From the NCBI RefSeq assembly GCF_014642835.1, contig NZ_BMJA01000002.1, forward strand, positions 1,054,867 through 1,118,866: a DNA stretch of 64,000 nucleotides, written 5' to 3'. Below, in pieces: positions 1 through 8,738 of this stretch. Each line of letters starts with the position of its first letter. The stretch's first letter is position 1. The position numbers and the translations under genes are program-made. The notes beneath the pieces were generated by a model. The model worked only from the letters and a program-made list of their open reading frames with translations. It did no database searches and was not told where the DNA came from. Source of the stretch: Dyella nitratireducens. Its GTDB lineage: Bacteria; Pseudomonadota; Gammaproteobacteria; Xanthomonadales; Rhodanobacteraceae.

Positions 1-154
1 TGATCTGATCGCGCACCGCGGTAAGTGCAGTCGACAGCGGTGTGAACAGCGGTACGTGACAGATCAGCGTATTGCCGGGGAAACGCAGCACATTGCCGTG
101 CGCGTCGAATTTTTGATCAAGGTGACTGAGTGGCTGGTGATATTTGCTGAGCAT
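1..154 (-). CDS. DUF1868-like protein, N-terminal part (runs off window)
   Basis: An open frame begins at ATG 154 and continues past the window edge, so only about 51 residues are visible. They include FDAHGNVLRFPGNTLICHV, which resembles the opening of DUF1868 proteins, a group related to the 2H phosphodiesterase/2'-5' RNA ligase superfamily. The catalytic H-x-T/S motifs of that fold would lie in the part that is not visible. It is divergent from the GH32-type gene at 500. The family call rests on memory of this N-terminal pattern only. Confidence 0.5.
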   Translation of the reverse strand, partial: MLSKYHQPLSHLDQKFDAHGNVLRFPGNTLICHVPLFTPLSTALTAVRDQI

Positions 155-499
155 GGTTGGCATTCGTAGCGGTGACGCCCTCATCCCCAAAAGGCGAGGG
201 CGGATCACGCCAGATCGAGTGCTTTCCCAAGTTTTGACTCGGGCAAAGGGCCTCGTCGGCGTGAAGCTGGGCGGACAATATCACTCATTATGTGTCATAT
301 CGTTTACAAGGCGAAAAAGTCCCGTCTTGCCTGACTTATGTGCCTGATATGACCTTGATATGTAGGAAATCGGTGCGCTAAGGCGCGCGTGAAGCGATGC
401 TGCAATGGGCTCGATTCGAGCCGTAACGGTAGAAATAATTAACATAGAAGGTAATATTGCCGCCCGCGCATCTCCGCGCGCCGCTTGAGCAGATAACGC
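155..499. other. Intergenic region between divergent genes
   Basis: No gene is seen. It holds a short hairpin, GCCCTC (177-182) with GAGGGC (196-201), then an AT-rich stretch from about 278 that probably carries the promoter of the GH32 gene. No convincing -35/-10 pair could be fixed. Confidence 0.6.
288..350. promoter_or_regulatory. Direct repeat TTATGTG..ATAT upstream of the GH32 gene
   Basis: TTATGTG-tc-ATAT (288-300) recurs as TTATGTG-cctg-ATAT (336-350), 48 bp apart, in the AT-rich upstream region of the GH32-type gene. Two similar boxes could bind a regulator, but no known operator is recognised. Confidence 0.2.
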
Positions 500-1495
500 A
501 TGGCTTTTCGCCTCGACGATCGTTGGGTATGGGATTTCTGGTTTGCGCAGGAGGGCGGGCGTACGCATCTGTTCTTTCTGCAGGCCCCCAAGTCGTTGGG
601 CGATCCCAACAAGCGCCACTGGCACGTATCGATTGGGCACGCCGTATCCGAAGACCTGATGAACTGGGTGGAAGTGGAAGAGGCGCTGCGTCCGGTGGCA
701 TCACCGGCGTGGGACGACTACACCACCTGGACCGGCACGGTCGTGCGGGCGCCGCAAGGACACTGGCTGATGTTCTACACCGGCACCAGCCGCGCAGAAG
801 AAGGATTGGTCCAGCGCATTGGCCTGGCTTCCTCGCCGGATCTGTATCGTTGGGAACGCTCTTCCCGCAATCCCATACTGCAATTGCCGGACAACACGCT
901 TTACGAAACGCTCGACAGAAGCGTGTGGTACGAACAGGCCTGCCGCGATCCGTGGGTATTCCCCGATCCCGATGGCCGTGGCTGGCACATGGTTTTCACG
1001 GCGCGCGAGCCGAACGGGCCGAGCGTCGGCCGCGGTGTCATCGGTCATGCCACGTCGGATGACATGCATCAATGGACGCTGCAACCGCCGCTGTTTCGTT
1101 CGCGCGTGTTTGCACATCTGGAAGTGCCACAGATTTTCGAATGGCAAGGACGCTGGTATTGCCTGTTCTGCACGGCCGCAAATTTGATTGATAGTGACTA
1201 CGCCAGCGCAGCCATGTCGCAGCCTATGACCGGCACGCACTACCTGATGGCGGATCATCCGCTGGGCGAATGGCATTTGATGCCGGGCGATTTTCTGGTG
1301 GGTGATCCGCTGGGGAAACTTTATGCAGGACGCGTAATCCCCGCGCGCGATGGCTCGCTGTGCTTCATGGCGTTTCTGAAGAATGAAGAGCAGGGCGGGT
1401 TCGTGGGTGAGCTTTCCGATCCCTTGCCGATGATCGTGCACGAGGACGGAACGCTGTACGTCGACGCGTCGTCTTATGGCCTATCGGCGGGCTAG
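500..1495 (+). CDS. Glycoside hydrolase family 32/43-like protein
   Basis: A 331-residue five-bladed beta-propeller-type hydrolase. The GH32/GH68 clan landmarks are visible: W-V-W-D-F-W at residues 9-14, where D12 would be the nucleophile; a C-R-D-P box at 148-151, where D150 would be the transition-state stabiliser; and L-E-V-P-Q around E208, the expected general acid. There is no signal peptide, so the enzyme is probably cytoplasmic and acts on short fructosides or similar oligosaccharides after uptake. The first motif departs from the usual WMNDPNG of invertases, so the exact substrate (sucrose, fructan or other) is unknown. Its 3' end overlaps the convergent LysR gene by 4 nt. Confidence 0.8.
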   Translation: MAFRLDDRWVWDFWFAQEGGRTHLFFLQAPKSLGDPNKRHWHVSIGHAVSEDLMNWVEVEEALRPVASPAWDDYTTWTGTVVRAPQGHWLMFYTGTSRAEEGLVQRIGLASSPDLYRWERSSRNPILQLPDNTLYETLDRSVWYEQACRDPWVFPDPDGRGWHMVFTAREPNGPSVGRGVIGHATSDDMHQWTLQPPLFRSRVFAHLEVPQIFEWQGRWYCLFCTAANLIDSDYASAAMSQPMTGTHYLMADHPLGEWHLMPGDFLVGDPLGKLYAGRVIPARDGSLCFMAFLKNEEQGGFVGELSDPLPMIVHEDGTLYVDASSYGLSAG

Positions 1496-2472
1496 CCAGG
1501 TTTGGCCCTGCGGATGTAATCGCGCGCAGCATGCAAATCTTCTTCCACTTCGCTGCACAGCCACTCGCGAAAGCGCGCGATCTTCGGGCGATGTTCCTTC
1601 GCACTGGGAAAGACCATCCAGAACGAGCGGCCATCGGTGGCGACGAAATCGTGGGCGGGCACAAGTCTTCCTGAAGTGATTTCAGCACGGAACAGAATCG
1701 GCGATCCGATCGCGATGCCATGTCCTGCCACCGCGGCGGCAATATCAAGATATTCGGTAGGAAGGCTGGTGCCGAACTCGCCCGGAAGCGTGTCATCAGG
1801 ACAGCCTTGCGCGCGATACCACGCCGCCCACCAATCCGGACGGCCAAGCAGCGGAACATCGAGCTGCGCATGCGGATTGGCGATGTTTTTCGCCGCAGCC
1901 TTCAACCTGGGCGAGCAGAGCGGCATGAAGATGCTCGGAAAGAGCGGCACCGTGCGCAGCCCAGGCCAATGGCCGTGACCGTTGCGAATGGCTGCATCAA
2001 AGCAGCCTTCGGTCAGGTCGTGCGCGGGTACCGAGAGATCGAGCGTGAGAGTGATCTCCGGATGTAGCGAACGAAATTTCCCCAGCCTTGGCGTGAGCCA
2101 GGTGGTGCCGAAGGTAGGTAGCGTGGTCAAGGTCAGGTGCGATTCGTCGGTGTCCAATGCCTTGATGAAGCTGGCGCGCAAGGCGGCGAATGCTTGCGTC
2201 GCCTCGGTCGCCACCAGCTGTCCGGGTACGGTCAATTCAACCTTTTGCGCGTGGCGAAAAAACAACTGCACACCGATCTGTTGTTCGAGACGGCGCACGT
2301 GATAACTCACCGATGCAGACGTGGTGTCCAGTTCAGCGGCTGCCTTGGCGAAGCTGCCCAGGCGTGCGGCGGCTTCGAAGGCGCGGATCGCCGTGAGCGA
2401 TGGCAGACGGACATCCTCGACCCCAAGTCCTGCTTGGCCTCGACGCCGATTCTTGAGTGGTGGAGGGCTCAT
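1492..2472 (-). CDS. LysR-family transcriptional regulator (GcvA-like)
   Basis: A 326-residue regulator with an N-terminal winged helix-turn-helix (PSLTAIRAFEAAARLGSFAK, then SASVSYHVRRLE) followed by a substrate-binding domain. The PSLxAIRAFEAAARxxSFxxAA opening is typical of the GcvA-type LysR group. The open frame continues upstream to 2964, but that part is antisense to the secreted protein at 2530, so I start at ATG 2472; ATG 2508 is an alternative. The 57-nt gap to the divergent start at 2530 suggests that it controls that gene and itself, which is the usual LysR arrangement. Confidence 0.88.
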   Translation of the reverse strand: MSPPPLKNRRRGQAGLGVEDVRLPSLTAIRAFEAAARLGSFAKAAAELDTTSASVSYHVRRLEQQIGVQLFFRHAQKVELTVPGQLVATEATQAFAALRASFIKALDTDESHLTLTTLPTFGTTWLTPRLGKFRSLHPEITLTLDLSVPAHDLTEGCFDAAIRNGHGHWPGLRTVPLFPSIFMPLCSPRLKAAAKNIANPHAQLDVPLLGRPDWWAAWYRAQGCPDDTLPGEFGTSLPTEYLDIAAAVAGHGIAIGSPILFRAEITSGRLVPAHDFVATDGRSFWMVFPSAKEHRPKIARFREWLCSEVEEDLHAARDYIRRAKPG

Positions 2473-2529
2473 GGGGACGGCCAGAATGGTCTCGCCGCAT
2501 CCTCTCATTGCCGACACTGGAGGTCCAGA

Positions 2530-3165
2530 ATGACGCTGTTTACTTGCAAGCCATCTGCCTTTTTGCTGGCCTTGTCGTTCGCCGCGACAGCCGCCGCAGC
2601 TGCGAATGATCCGCCGCAAGCCGACCCCGCAGCGGTGCCTCCGGGTTACTCCACCGTGATCACTGGCACCACGCACGATTTCGATTACTTCATGGGCAGT
2701 GGCTGGCTGGCGACGCAGCACCGTCTCAAAGCGACCGGCGTCGGCAGCAAAGAATGGGACACGTTTTCCGCCACCTTGTGCGCAACGCCTTATCTCGGCG
2801 GCATGGTTACCGTGGATGAAATGGACATGCCCAGCAAAGGCACGTCTGGCCTGACTCTGCGCTCGTTTGATCCGGCCAAGCGCCAGTGGTCGATCTACTG
2901 GATAAGCAGCCGCGATGGTTTGCTGGAAACGCCGGCCATGGTGGGTGGCTTCCATGGCAACCACGGTGAGTTCTATTCCGAGGATCGCGACGCACAGGGG
3001 CGCCCCATCAAGGTGCGATTTCTCTGGAATCTAAACGATCACGATCATGCGAGGTGGGAGCAGGCGTTCTCTTACGACAACCGCACGTGGGAAACGAACT
3101 GGACCGCGGACTTCGTGCGCGGCGATCGCGCCAAGCTGTGTGATGACGGGCGCCCTCGGCGGTAA
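2530..3165 (+). CDS. Secreted DUF1579-like protein
   Basis: 211 residues with an N-terminal signal peptide (hydrophobic LLALSFAATAAAAA, cleavage near residue 23). The mature part opens with H-D-F-D-Y-F-M-G-S-G-W, the motif of a beta-barrel family (DUF1579-type) also seen in the protein at 51347 (HDFDFHLGTW). Both end with a segment of the form (H)xxxW/HFEQAFSxDxxxTWExN. The biochemical role of the family is not established; a small ligand-binding or enzymatic role in the periplasm is possible. The gene is divergent from the LysR gene and is probably its target. The open frame extends further 5', but ATG 2530 gives the signal peptide. Confidence 0.65.
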   Translation: MTLFTCKPSAFLLALSFAATAAAAANDPPQADPAAVPPGYSTVITGTTHDFDYFMGSGWLATQHRLKATGVGSKEWDTFSATLCATPYLGGMVTVDEMDMPSKGTSGLTLRSFDPAKRQWSIYWISSRDGLLETPAMVGGFHGNHGEFYSEDRDAQGRPIKVRFLWNLNDHDHARWEQAFSYDNRTWETNWTADFVRGDRAKLCDDGRPRR

Positions 3166-3240
3166 ATAAGCAACGAGTGGCAACTGGAAAGCCTGGGCTA
3201 TCGGCTCAGGCCATGCAGCTGATTGAAAGCTGCACATTTT

Positions 3241-4134
3241 CTAACGGATCTTTTGAAGATGCGCGGCGAATGCATCCACGAACACCCTGCTTCGACGGGG
3301 AATGTAGCGATTGGATGGGTAGATGGCATGAACGGCCTGCGGCTCGTAATGCCACTCAGGAAGGACGCGCTCAAGAGCGCCACTTTCCATCAGTGGTGGC
3401 AGCAGTACTTGATGGACCAGTCCAACACCCACGCCCGCGATAATCGCCTCGCTTACCATGTGCGAATTATCGGAGCGCAACACAGGATTGACGGTCACCG
3501 CCTGCCGGGATCCATCGGTATGGATAAGCGAGAACGTCTCCGCGCTGTGGACGCTTGAATGCGCCACGTAAGCCATATTCGCCAGTTCCGCGGGAGATGT
3601 CGGCCGCCCCACCTTGTCCAGGTAGGCAGGTGTTGCGGCCAGGCAGCGCTGGATGGTTCCAATATGCCTAGCAATGAGATGGGATTCGTTCACTACGCCT
3701 AGCCTGATCGCTAGATCGAAACCTTCCGCCGCGACATCCACGAAACGATCCGACAGCGAGACATCGAGCCGAACATCCGGATAGGCCTGCACGAATTCGA
3801 ATAGAAAGCCGCCGAGCAAACGCGTACCGAAATTCACCGGCGCACTGATCGCAAGCCTGCCGGACATAGCGTTTCCCTGCTCGGCGACGGACGCATCAGC
3901 TTCCGCGAGTGCTTCGAGCACTAGCTTGATATCGGAGAGATAGCGAACACCCGCCTCCGTCAGTGCAAAGCGCCGGGTGGTCCGATCGATCAAGCGAACG
4001 CCGAGGTGCGCCTCCAGCATGCGTACTTGTTGGCTGATGGCGGACTGGCTGCGGCCGAGATCCCGCGCAGCTTCGGAAAAGCTGCCGCTTTCTGCGACGC
4101 GCACAAAGTAAGAGATGGCGGTGAAGTGGTCCAT
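3241..4134 (-). CDS. LysR-family transcriptional regulator
   Basis: 297 residues: an N-terminal HTH (MDHFTAISYFVRVAESGSFS, then QSAISQQVRMLEAHLGVRL) and a type-2 periplasmic-binding-protein-like effector domain that opens with GRLAISAPVNFGTRLL. This layout matches the CrgA/YafC-type LysR group, which often controls a divergent oxidoreductase or hydrolase. ATG 4134 gives the canonical start; upstream codons to 4173 add unconserved residues. It is divergent from the metallo-beta-lactamase-fold gene at 4252. A perfect GATAT-gag-ATATC inverted repeat lies in the shared 117-nt spacer. Confidence 0.88.
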   Translation of the reverse strand: MDHFTAISYFVRVAESGSFSEAARDLGRSQSAISQQVRMLEAHLGVRLIDRTTRRFALTEAGVRYLSDIKLVLEALAEADASVAEQGNAMSGRLAISAPVNFGTRLLGGFLFEFVQAYPDVRLDVSLSDRFVDVAAEGFDLAIRLGVVNESHLIARHIGTIQRCLAATPAYLDKVGRPTSPAELANMAYVAHSSVHSAETFSLIHTDGSRQAVTVNPVLRSDNSHMVSEAIIAGVGVGLVHQVLLPPLMESGALERVLPEWHYEPQAVHAIYPSNRYIPRRSRVFVDAFAAHLQKIR

Positions 4135-4158
4135 GACGTGCGATTTATAAGCCAAAAC

Positions 4159-4171
4159 GATATGAGATATC
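4159..4171. promoter_or_regulatory. Candidate LysR operator GATAT-N3-ATATC
   Basis: A perfect 5-bp inverted repeat with a 3-nt spacer lies 25 nt from the LysR start and about 80 nt from the divergent hydrolase start. LysR boxes commonly take the form of a short AT-rich dyad between divergent genes. Binding is not shown. Confidence 0.35.
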
Positions 4172-4251
4172 AAAGCGCGGCAATGTCAACAGCATGGTCG
4201 ATATGCAAAGCTCGCTACATCATTTTTTCCGTTCGCCTTGCTGAGCAATGC

Positions 4252-5133
4252 ATGAAAAATCCACCTGATTACCAAGCTCCGGCCATCAACCGCAAGAAGG
4301 TCGGCAAGTTCACCGTGACCATGCTCAGTGATGGTTTTCTGGATGTGAGCTTCGACTTGCTGAGTGGTATCGATAGTGCATCCGCGCAAGTGCTGCTGCA
4401 GAGGCGGGGTGTGCCGGGCCTTCCACGCATGAATGTCAACGTCTACGTGGTGCAAGACGGTACGCGCACGATGCTTATCGATGGCGGCGCCGGCAACATC
4501 CATGGCTGGGGTGGACGTTTGCCCGTCGCACTCGCTGCCGCCGGCATCGATCCGCTTGAGATCGATACCATCTTGTTGACCCATGCTCACCCGGACCATG
4601 TGGGTGGTTTGGCAGGCCCCTTGGCGACGCCGCTCTTCCGCCATGTCGAACGACTATTCGTGCATGAAGCAGAATTGGCGTTCTGGAACAACGAAGCCAT
4701 CCGCATCGCTGCATCACCGGGCTTTCAGCCGTTTTTCGATGTTGCCCGGAATGTTTTCAAGGCCTACGAGTCGAAGCTCGTGCCGTTCTCGAACGAAGAC
4801 GTGCTGCCAGGCATTCAAGCCGTACCGCTGCCAGGCCACACGCCCGGACACACGGGTTATTTGATTGCCGACAACGGACAGTCGCTTTTGGTGTGGGGAG
4901 ATATCGTTCATTTCCCCCATATCCAGGTCGAACGCCCCGAAGTCAGTATTGCCTTCGATAACGCGGCTGACCAGGCCACTGCTACGCGACGCAAGATTCT
5001 CGATCGAGTCAGCCACGATGGCCTGCTCGTTACCGGCATGCACTTCAATATGCCTGCAGGCGCCCGGATTGAGCGCCATGGCAAAGCGTTCGTCATGAAC
5101 TACGAGCTCTGGTCGCCGACGATCGATGGATGA
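4252..5133 (+). CDS. Metallo-beta-lactamase-fold hydrolase
   Basis: A 293-residue MBL-fold protein. The metal site is complete: the T-H-A-H-P-D-H-V-G-G box (HxHxDH), then H of PLPGHTPGHT, the W-G-D aspartate and a C-terminal T-G-M-H-F histidine. Such proteins hydrolyse esters, lactones (including quorum-sensing lactonases) or thioesters, and the sequence does not decide among them. No signal peptide is seen. ATG 4252 is preferred over an in-frame ATG at 4183 because the extra residues are unlike the family. It is divergent from a LysR gene and is followed 80 nt later by a quinone oxidoreductase-like gene, which suggests a detoxification or aldehyde/lactone pathway under LysR control. Confidence 0.85.
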   Translation: MKNPPDYQAPAINRKKVGKFTVTMLSDGFLDVSFDLLSGIDSASAQVLLQRRGVPGLPRMNVNVYVVQDGTRTMLIDGGAGNIHGWGGRLPVALAAAGIDPLEIDTILLTHAHPDHVGGLAGPLATPLFRHVERLFVHEAELAFWNNEAIRIAASPGFQPFFDVARNVFKAYESKLVPFSNEDVLPGIQAVPLPGHTPGHTGYLIADNGQSLLVWGDIVHFPHIQVERPEVSIAFDNAADQATATRRKILDRVSHDGLLVTGMHFNMPAGARIERHGKAFVMNYELWSPTIDG

Positions 5134-5213
5134 CGTCGCCGTGAGGCACTTGCCAAGCCTGAGACGCCGCATTTTTCGCGGCAGCCCATCATCCATCCAG
5201 ACGGAGTAGAGCC

Positions 5214-6203
5214 ATGCCGAAAGTTGTTCGTTTTCATCACGTGGGCGATGCCGATGTCCTGCAGTTTGACGATGTTGCCGTGCCGGAACCCCAGGCGAAC
5301 GAAGTGCAAATCGAGGTCCGGGCGCTTGGCCTCAACCGCGCGGAGATCATGTATCGCACCGGTCGATATGTCATTGAGCCGGTATTTCCTGCCCAGCTTG
5401 GCTACGAAGCGTCGGGTGACGTCGTTGCCATCGGGTCAGCGGTAAGTGAGTTCGCAGTTGGTGATCGGGTCAGCGTGATCCCGGCCTTTTCGTTCCACGA
5501 ATACGGCATGTATGGCGAAGTGGTGAATGCGCCGGTACACGCCGTGGTTAAAAATCCGGATGGCGTCTCCTATGAAGAGGCGGCCGCCACCTGGATGAAG
5601 TTCACCACGGCTTATGGTGCCTTGGTGAACATGGGCGGACTTGCCGAAGGCGACGCCGTATTGCTTGGCGCTGCGTCGAGCAGCCTTGGTTTGGCCGCTA
5701 TCCAGATTGCCCATATGGTCAAGGCGATGCCCATTGCGCTGACCAACAGTGCCGGGAAATTTGATGCATTGCGCGCAGCCGGTGCTGCCCATGTTTTTCT
5801 CGGTGACGATCCTGATCTTGTCGAGCGCATCATGGAGGTCACCGCGGGGAAGGGCGCGCGTATCGCGTTCGATCCGGTAGGGGGTGCCAATGCGCGCCGC
5901 CTGATACAGGCGCTGTCGTTCGAAGGTATTTTCTACCTATACGGTGCGCTCGACTCGCGTGATGTTGCCGTGCCGGTCATGGATGTCCTCTCCAGGCATT
6001 TGACGCTGCGCGGTTACGAGCTGTTCGAAATTACCAAAGACAGCAAGAAGATCGAGGAAGCCAAAGCGTTCATCACCCGCGGCCTGGCCTCGAAGGCGCT
6101 GCGCCCTGTCATCGATCGCGTGTTTGCTTTTGACGAGATGGTCGAAGCCCATCGTTATATGGAAGCGGGCAATCAAATAGGCAAGATCGTTGTTCGTCTC
6201 TGA
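5214..6203 (+). CDS. Zinc-independent quinone oxidoreductase-like dehydrogenase (MDR family)
   Basis: A 329-residue medium-chain dehydrogenase/reductase. It has the N-terminal GroES-like domain (GLNRAEIMYRTGRY, then LGYEASGDVVAIG) and an NADPH-binding Rossmann domain whose usual GxGxxG is replaced by LGAASSSLGLAAIQ. The cysteine set of the structural zinc is absent, as in quinone oxidoreductases (Qor-like). A good ribosome site (CGGAGTAGAG) precedes ATG 5214. It probably reduces quinones or enals with NADPH and is likely co-transcribed with the MBL-fold gene. A repeat element follows 53 nt after the stop. Confidence 0.85.
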   Translation: MPKVVRFHHVGDADVLQFDDVAVPEPQANEVQIEVRALGLNRAEIMYRTGRYVIEPVFPAQLGYEASGDVVAIGSAVSEFAVGDRVSVIPAFSFHEYGMYGEVVNAPVHAVVKNPDGVSYEEAAATWMKFTTAYGALVNMGGLAEGDAVLLGAASSSLGLAAIQIAHMVKAMPIALTNSAGKFDALRAAGAAHVFLGDDPDLVERIMEVTAGKGARIAFDPVGGANARRLIQALSFEGIFYLYGALDSRDVAVPVMDVLSRHLTLRGYELFEITKDSKKIEEAKAFITRGLASKALRPVIDRVFAFDEMVEAHRYMEAGNQIGKIVVRL

Positions 6204-6256
6204 TGTCGAACAAATGAGGAACGTGTTCTCGCTATAGTCTTCAATCTCGCCTTATC

Positions 6257-6513
6257 GTCATTCCGGCCTTCGCCCAGTGCTGTCCGGGGAAGTTTCGTAG
6301 CACCTCACCGTCATTCCGGCGAAGGCCGGAATCCATGCTTCGTACTTGCCATGGATTCCGGCCTTCGCCGGAATGACGGTAAGGCAAGATTGAAGGCTAT
6401 GGTGAACACAAGTTCCTCGCTACATTCCTTCGCAAAAAGCGCCTATAGAACTGCAATTTTCTGAGCTTCGACAAAATCTTCCCCGGACAGCAATGGGCCT
6501 TCGCCGGAATGAC
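6257..6513 (-). repeat. Compound palindromic repeat, 'empty' copy of the GIY-YIG element
   Basis: Read on the minus strand the order is: arm, about 145-bp flank, arm, short loop, inverted arm, right flank with TACGAAACTTCCCCGGACAG. The core inverted repeat is 6310-6377, each arm itself a hairpin (ATTCCGGC-gaa-GGCCGGAAT). This order and the flank sequences match 39784-40332 throughout, except that there the loop holds a complete GIY-YIG nuclease gene. A further half-copy follows at 6514-6552. The region 6204-6576 holds no gene. Confidence 0.85.
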
Positions 6514-6576
6514 GTTAAGGTATTACGAAGCTCCCCCGGACAGCAGTGGGCGAACGAAGCAAAAGAGAGGTCAGCG

Positions 6577-6960
6577 ATGAACGTAAAGGACATTCGGATG
6601 GCCATTGATCAGCACTGGGCTGCATCTGCGGCGGGTGACCTGGTCGCTGAGCACGACATCTATCACGACGATGCCGTGTGCGAGTACCCGCAGTCCGGCG
6701 AAATCATTCGCGGCCGACGTAACCTGCAGGCGCTTCGAAGCCATCATCCCGGCAGACCATCCGGGTTTGTGGTCCGGCGCATCGTGGGAGAAACCAGTCT
6801 CTGGATTACCGAGTACGTCATCTCCTACGAAAGCAAATCCATGCACACCGTCAGCATCATGGAATTTCGGGACGGGAAGGTATCGCATGAAACGCAATAT
6901 TTCGCCGATGCCTTCGATGCGCCTGCGTGGCGTGCGCAATGGGTCGAGCAGAAGGTGTAA
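6577..6960 (+). CDS. SnoaL-like / NTF2-fold protein
   Basis: 127 residues of the NTF2 superfamily type: an N-terminal helix ending AASAAGDLVAEHDIYHDDAV, then YPQSGEIIRGRRNLQALRSHHP, and a beta sheet with HTVSIMEFRDGKVSHETQYFAD. That pattern is common to SnoaL-like proteins, which act as small-molecule isomerases/hydrolases or simply bind ligands. ATG 6577 follows AGAGAGGTCAGCG, a usable ribosome site. It lies directly behind a repeat element, so it is probably transcribed on its own. The substrate is unknown. Confidence 0.75.
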   Translation: MNVKDIRMAIDQHWAASAAGDLVAEHDIYHDDAVCEYPQSGEIIRGRRNLQALRSHHPGRPSGFVVRRIVGETSLWITEYVISYESKSMHTVSIMEFRDGKVSHETQYFADAFDAPAWRAQWVEQKV

Positions 6961-6975
6961 CGCTGTCCATTGAAG

Positions 6976-7063
6976 CAGGTTGGGATGGGGCGTAGCCGAA
7001 CCCAAGATGGCATGCCGGTGCTTGCTGATGTTGGGGTTCGCGTTCCGCTCACCCCAACCTACG
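6976..7063. repeat. GTTGGGGT-type palindromic repeat (family 2)
   Basis: CAGGTTGGGATGGGGCGTAG at the left and CACCCCAACCTACGG at the right form an imperfect inverted repeat with an internal GTTGGGGTTCGCG. The same family appears at 54736-55045 and 62338-62414. It is not related to the GTCATTCCGGCG repeats. Confidence 0.6.
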
Positions 7064-7109
7064 GTCAGTTCGCGCCAATCTGCATAATTAATGCATTGCA
7101 TCATATTTT

Positions 7110-7139
7110 TTGAAATATGGTGTAGAATTTGTCTATAAA
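7110..7139 (+). promoter_or_regulatory. Putative sigma-70 promoter of the glucokinase gene
   Basis: TTGAAA (7110-7115), an 18-nt spacer and TATAAA (7134-7139) lie in a strongly AT-rich stretch (7080-7200), about 120 nt before the glucokinase start. The stretch is much more AT-rich than its surroundings. Confidence 0.45.
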
Positions 7140-7260
7140 TTTCATATTTATCAATTTATTAAAAATCATACTTCCTTTTAATTCTATACGCTGCTTTGCA
7201 AGTTGACACCGGTGACAATGACGCCGCAATCTGATGCCGTTCCCAGTGCGGGGAGGCACA

Positions 7261-8304
7261 GTGAACGCAGTCATCGACCCTCTGGATCGACCAGCGAGTG
7301 TCCCGACGATGCCGTTTTTGGCGGCGGATGTCGGAGGCACGTATGCGCGCGTCGCCTTGATGCAGACCTCGCAAGACGATGGGCGCGAGGTCGATGTGCT
7401 GGCTTATCGCAAGTTCGTGTGCGCGGACTTTCCGGGGCTGGCGGAACTGTTGCAGGCCTTCGTCGACGTCGACGTGCGGACGCCTGTCCGGCATTGCGTC
7501 ATCGCTTGTGCTGGCCAGGTCATCGGCAACGAGGTCTTGAACGACAACTCGGCGTGGCCCATCCACTTGTCGCAACTGCGCCAGGCGATGGCCCTGGACG
7601 ATATTGCCGTTCTGAATGATTTCGAGGCGTTGGGGTACGCCTTCGACAACCACGCTGACAGCGGTGCTCGTCTTCTTTGCGGACCGGACCTGCAAGTCGA
7701 TGGCCCGAGGTTGGTGATTGGACCGGGAACCGGTCTTGGCGTGGCGGTGCGCCTGCCTGATCTCGCCGGTGGCTACGTGATGACGTCGGAAGCCGGCCAG
7801 ATGGATTTCGCGCAGAATTCGATTCGCGAGCGTGAGGTGCTTGCCTACCTGGCACCGGATGGTGGTTACGTGGCGTACGAACGCATCGTGTCGGGCCCCG
7901 GTTTGATGACCTTGTATGCAGCCTTGTGCGCATTGCGGGGCGAGACGCCAAAGCTTTCAACACCTGAGGCCATCACCGCGGCGGCTGCAACACGCAATGA
8001 CGCGCAGGCCGTGGAAGCCGTGGAAATTTTTTGTGCATCGCTGGGAAGTTTCGCCGGCAGCCTTGCCATGACATTCATGAGCGCGGGCGGCGTGTATCTG
8101 GCGGGTGGTTTTTTGTATTCGCTGTTCGCCTTGCTCGAGCACAGCACATTCGAACAACGATTCCTGCACGGGCGCAGTGCGCGTGCATTTCTGTCGCGTG
8201 TTCCGGTGTGGGTCACGGAGCACGGCCGCAAAGGCGTGATGGGGGCGGCCAAGTGGTATCTCAGGCGCGGTCTGTCTGGGGGTGCAAAGCAGGCCATTTT
8301 TTGA
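7261..8304 (+). CDS. glk: Glucokinase
   Basis: A 347-residue hexokinase-fold kinase of the bacterial Glk (PF02685) type. FLAADVGGTYARVALMQ is the phosphate-1 loop, followed by CVIACAGQVIGN, the VLNDFEALGYAF segment with the catalytic Asp, and VIGPGTGLGVAVRLP. It phosphorylates glucose, and possibly glucosamine, with ATP in the cytoplasm. I chose GTG 7261 because GGGGAGG ends four bases before it; an in-frame ATG at 7234 and a later ATG at 7309 are alternatives. It stands upstream of the TonB receptor, permease and GH2 enzyme and probably channels the sugar they release into central metabolism. Confidence 0.9.
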   Translation: MNAVIDPLDRPASVPTMPFLAADVGGTYARVALMQTSQDDGREVDVLAYRKFVCADFPGLAELLQAFVDVDVRTPVRHCVIACAGQVIGNEVLNDNSAWPIHLSQLRQAMALDDIAVLNDFEALGYAFDNHADSGARLLCGPDLQVDGPRLVIGPGTGLGVAVRLPDLAGGYVMTSEAGQMDFAQNSIREREVLAYLAPDGGYVAYERIVSGPGLMTLYAALCALRGETPKLSTPEAITAAAATRNDAQAVEAVEIFCASLGSFAGSLAMTFMSAGGVYLAGGFLYSLFALLEHSTFEQRFLHGRSARAFLSRVPVWVTEHGRKGVMGAAKWYLRRGLSGGAKQAIF

Positions 8305-8424
8305 CGGGAGGGTTGGCTCGATGAACAGCATGAAGACATCGACACAAAACGTTGGGCGGCTCTGGGGAGGGTTGCATCCATGCTTCGAATTCAATGCCTG
8401 CAGACATCTGCTGCAGGGCGAGTC

Positions 8425-8541
8425 GTCATTCCGGCGAACGCCGGAATCCAGTTCAAAATAACGTGCGCAGCACACGACATAAAGGTTTTGTGTGCTTCGC
8501 ATGGCGTATTTCAACTGGATTCCGGCGTTCGCCGGAATGAC
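8425..8541. repeat. Palindromic repeat, long-loop subfamily
   Basis: Arms GTCATTCCGGCGAACGCCGGAATCC and the inverted copy flank a loop of about 65 nt containing GTGCGCAGCACAC and TTGTGTGCTTCGCA. The same loop occurs at 11951-12068 and 27026-27142. The gap 8305-8738 holds only this element and the leader of the TonB receptor gene; no gene is seen. Confidence 0.85.
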
Positions 8542-8738
8542 AACGCGCGCTGAAACCGTGTCGACGCAGATCACGCGCTCGAAAAATAAGTAGTACGCGC
8601 AATACGCATTCAGCTGGGGAAGCACGAAGAGGGAGCGGTCGTGGCACGCAGTGCCATGGTCGGCATAACAACGCCACGCCACACAACAGCCGTCAATTGG
8701 GCATACGCGTTGAAGACATCAACCAAGAGGTAAGGCTC

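Noticed and set aside
177-201. Hairpin GCCCTC/GAGGGC as a terminator
   Set aside because: It lies between divergent starts and has no T-run, so nothing would be terminated there.
6257-6552. Possible CRISPR array from repeated GTCATTCC units
   Set aside because: The units are inverted, irregularly spaced and dispersed over the window, with no uniform spacers and no cas genes.
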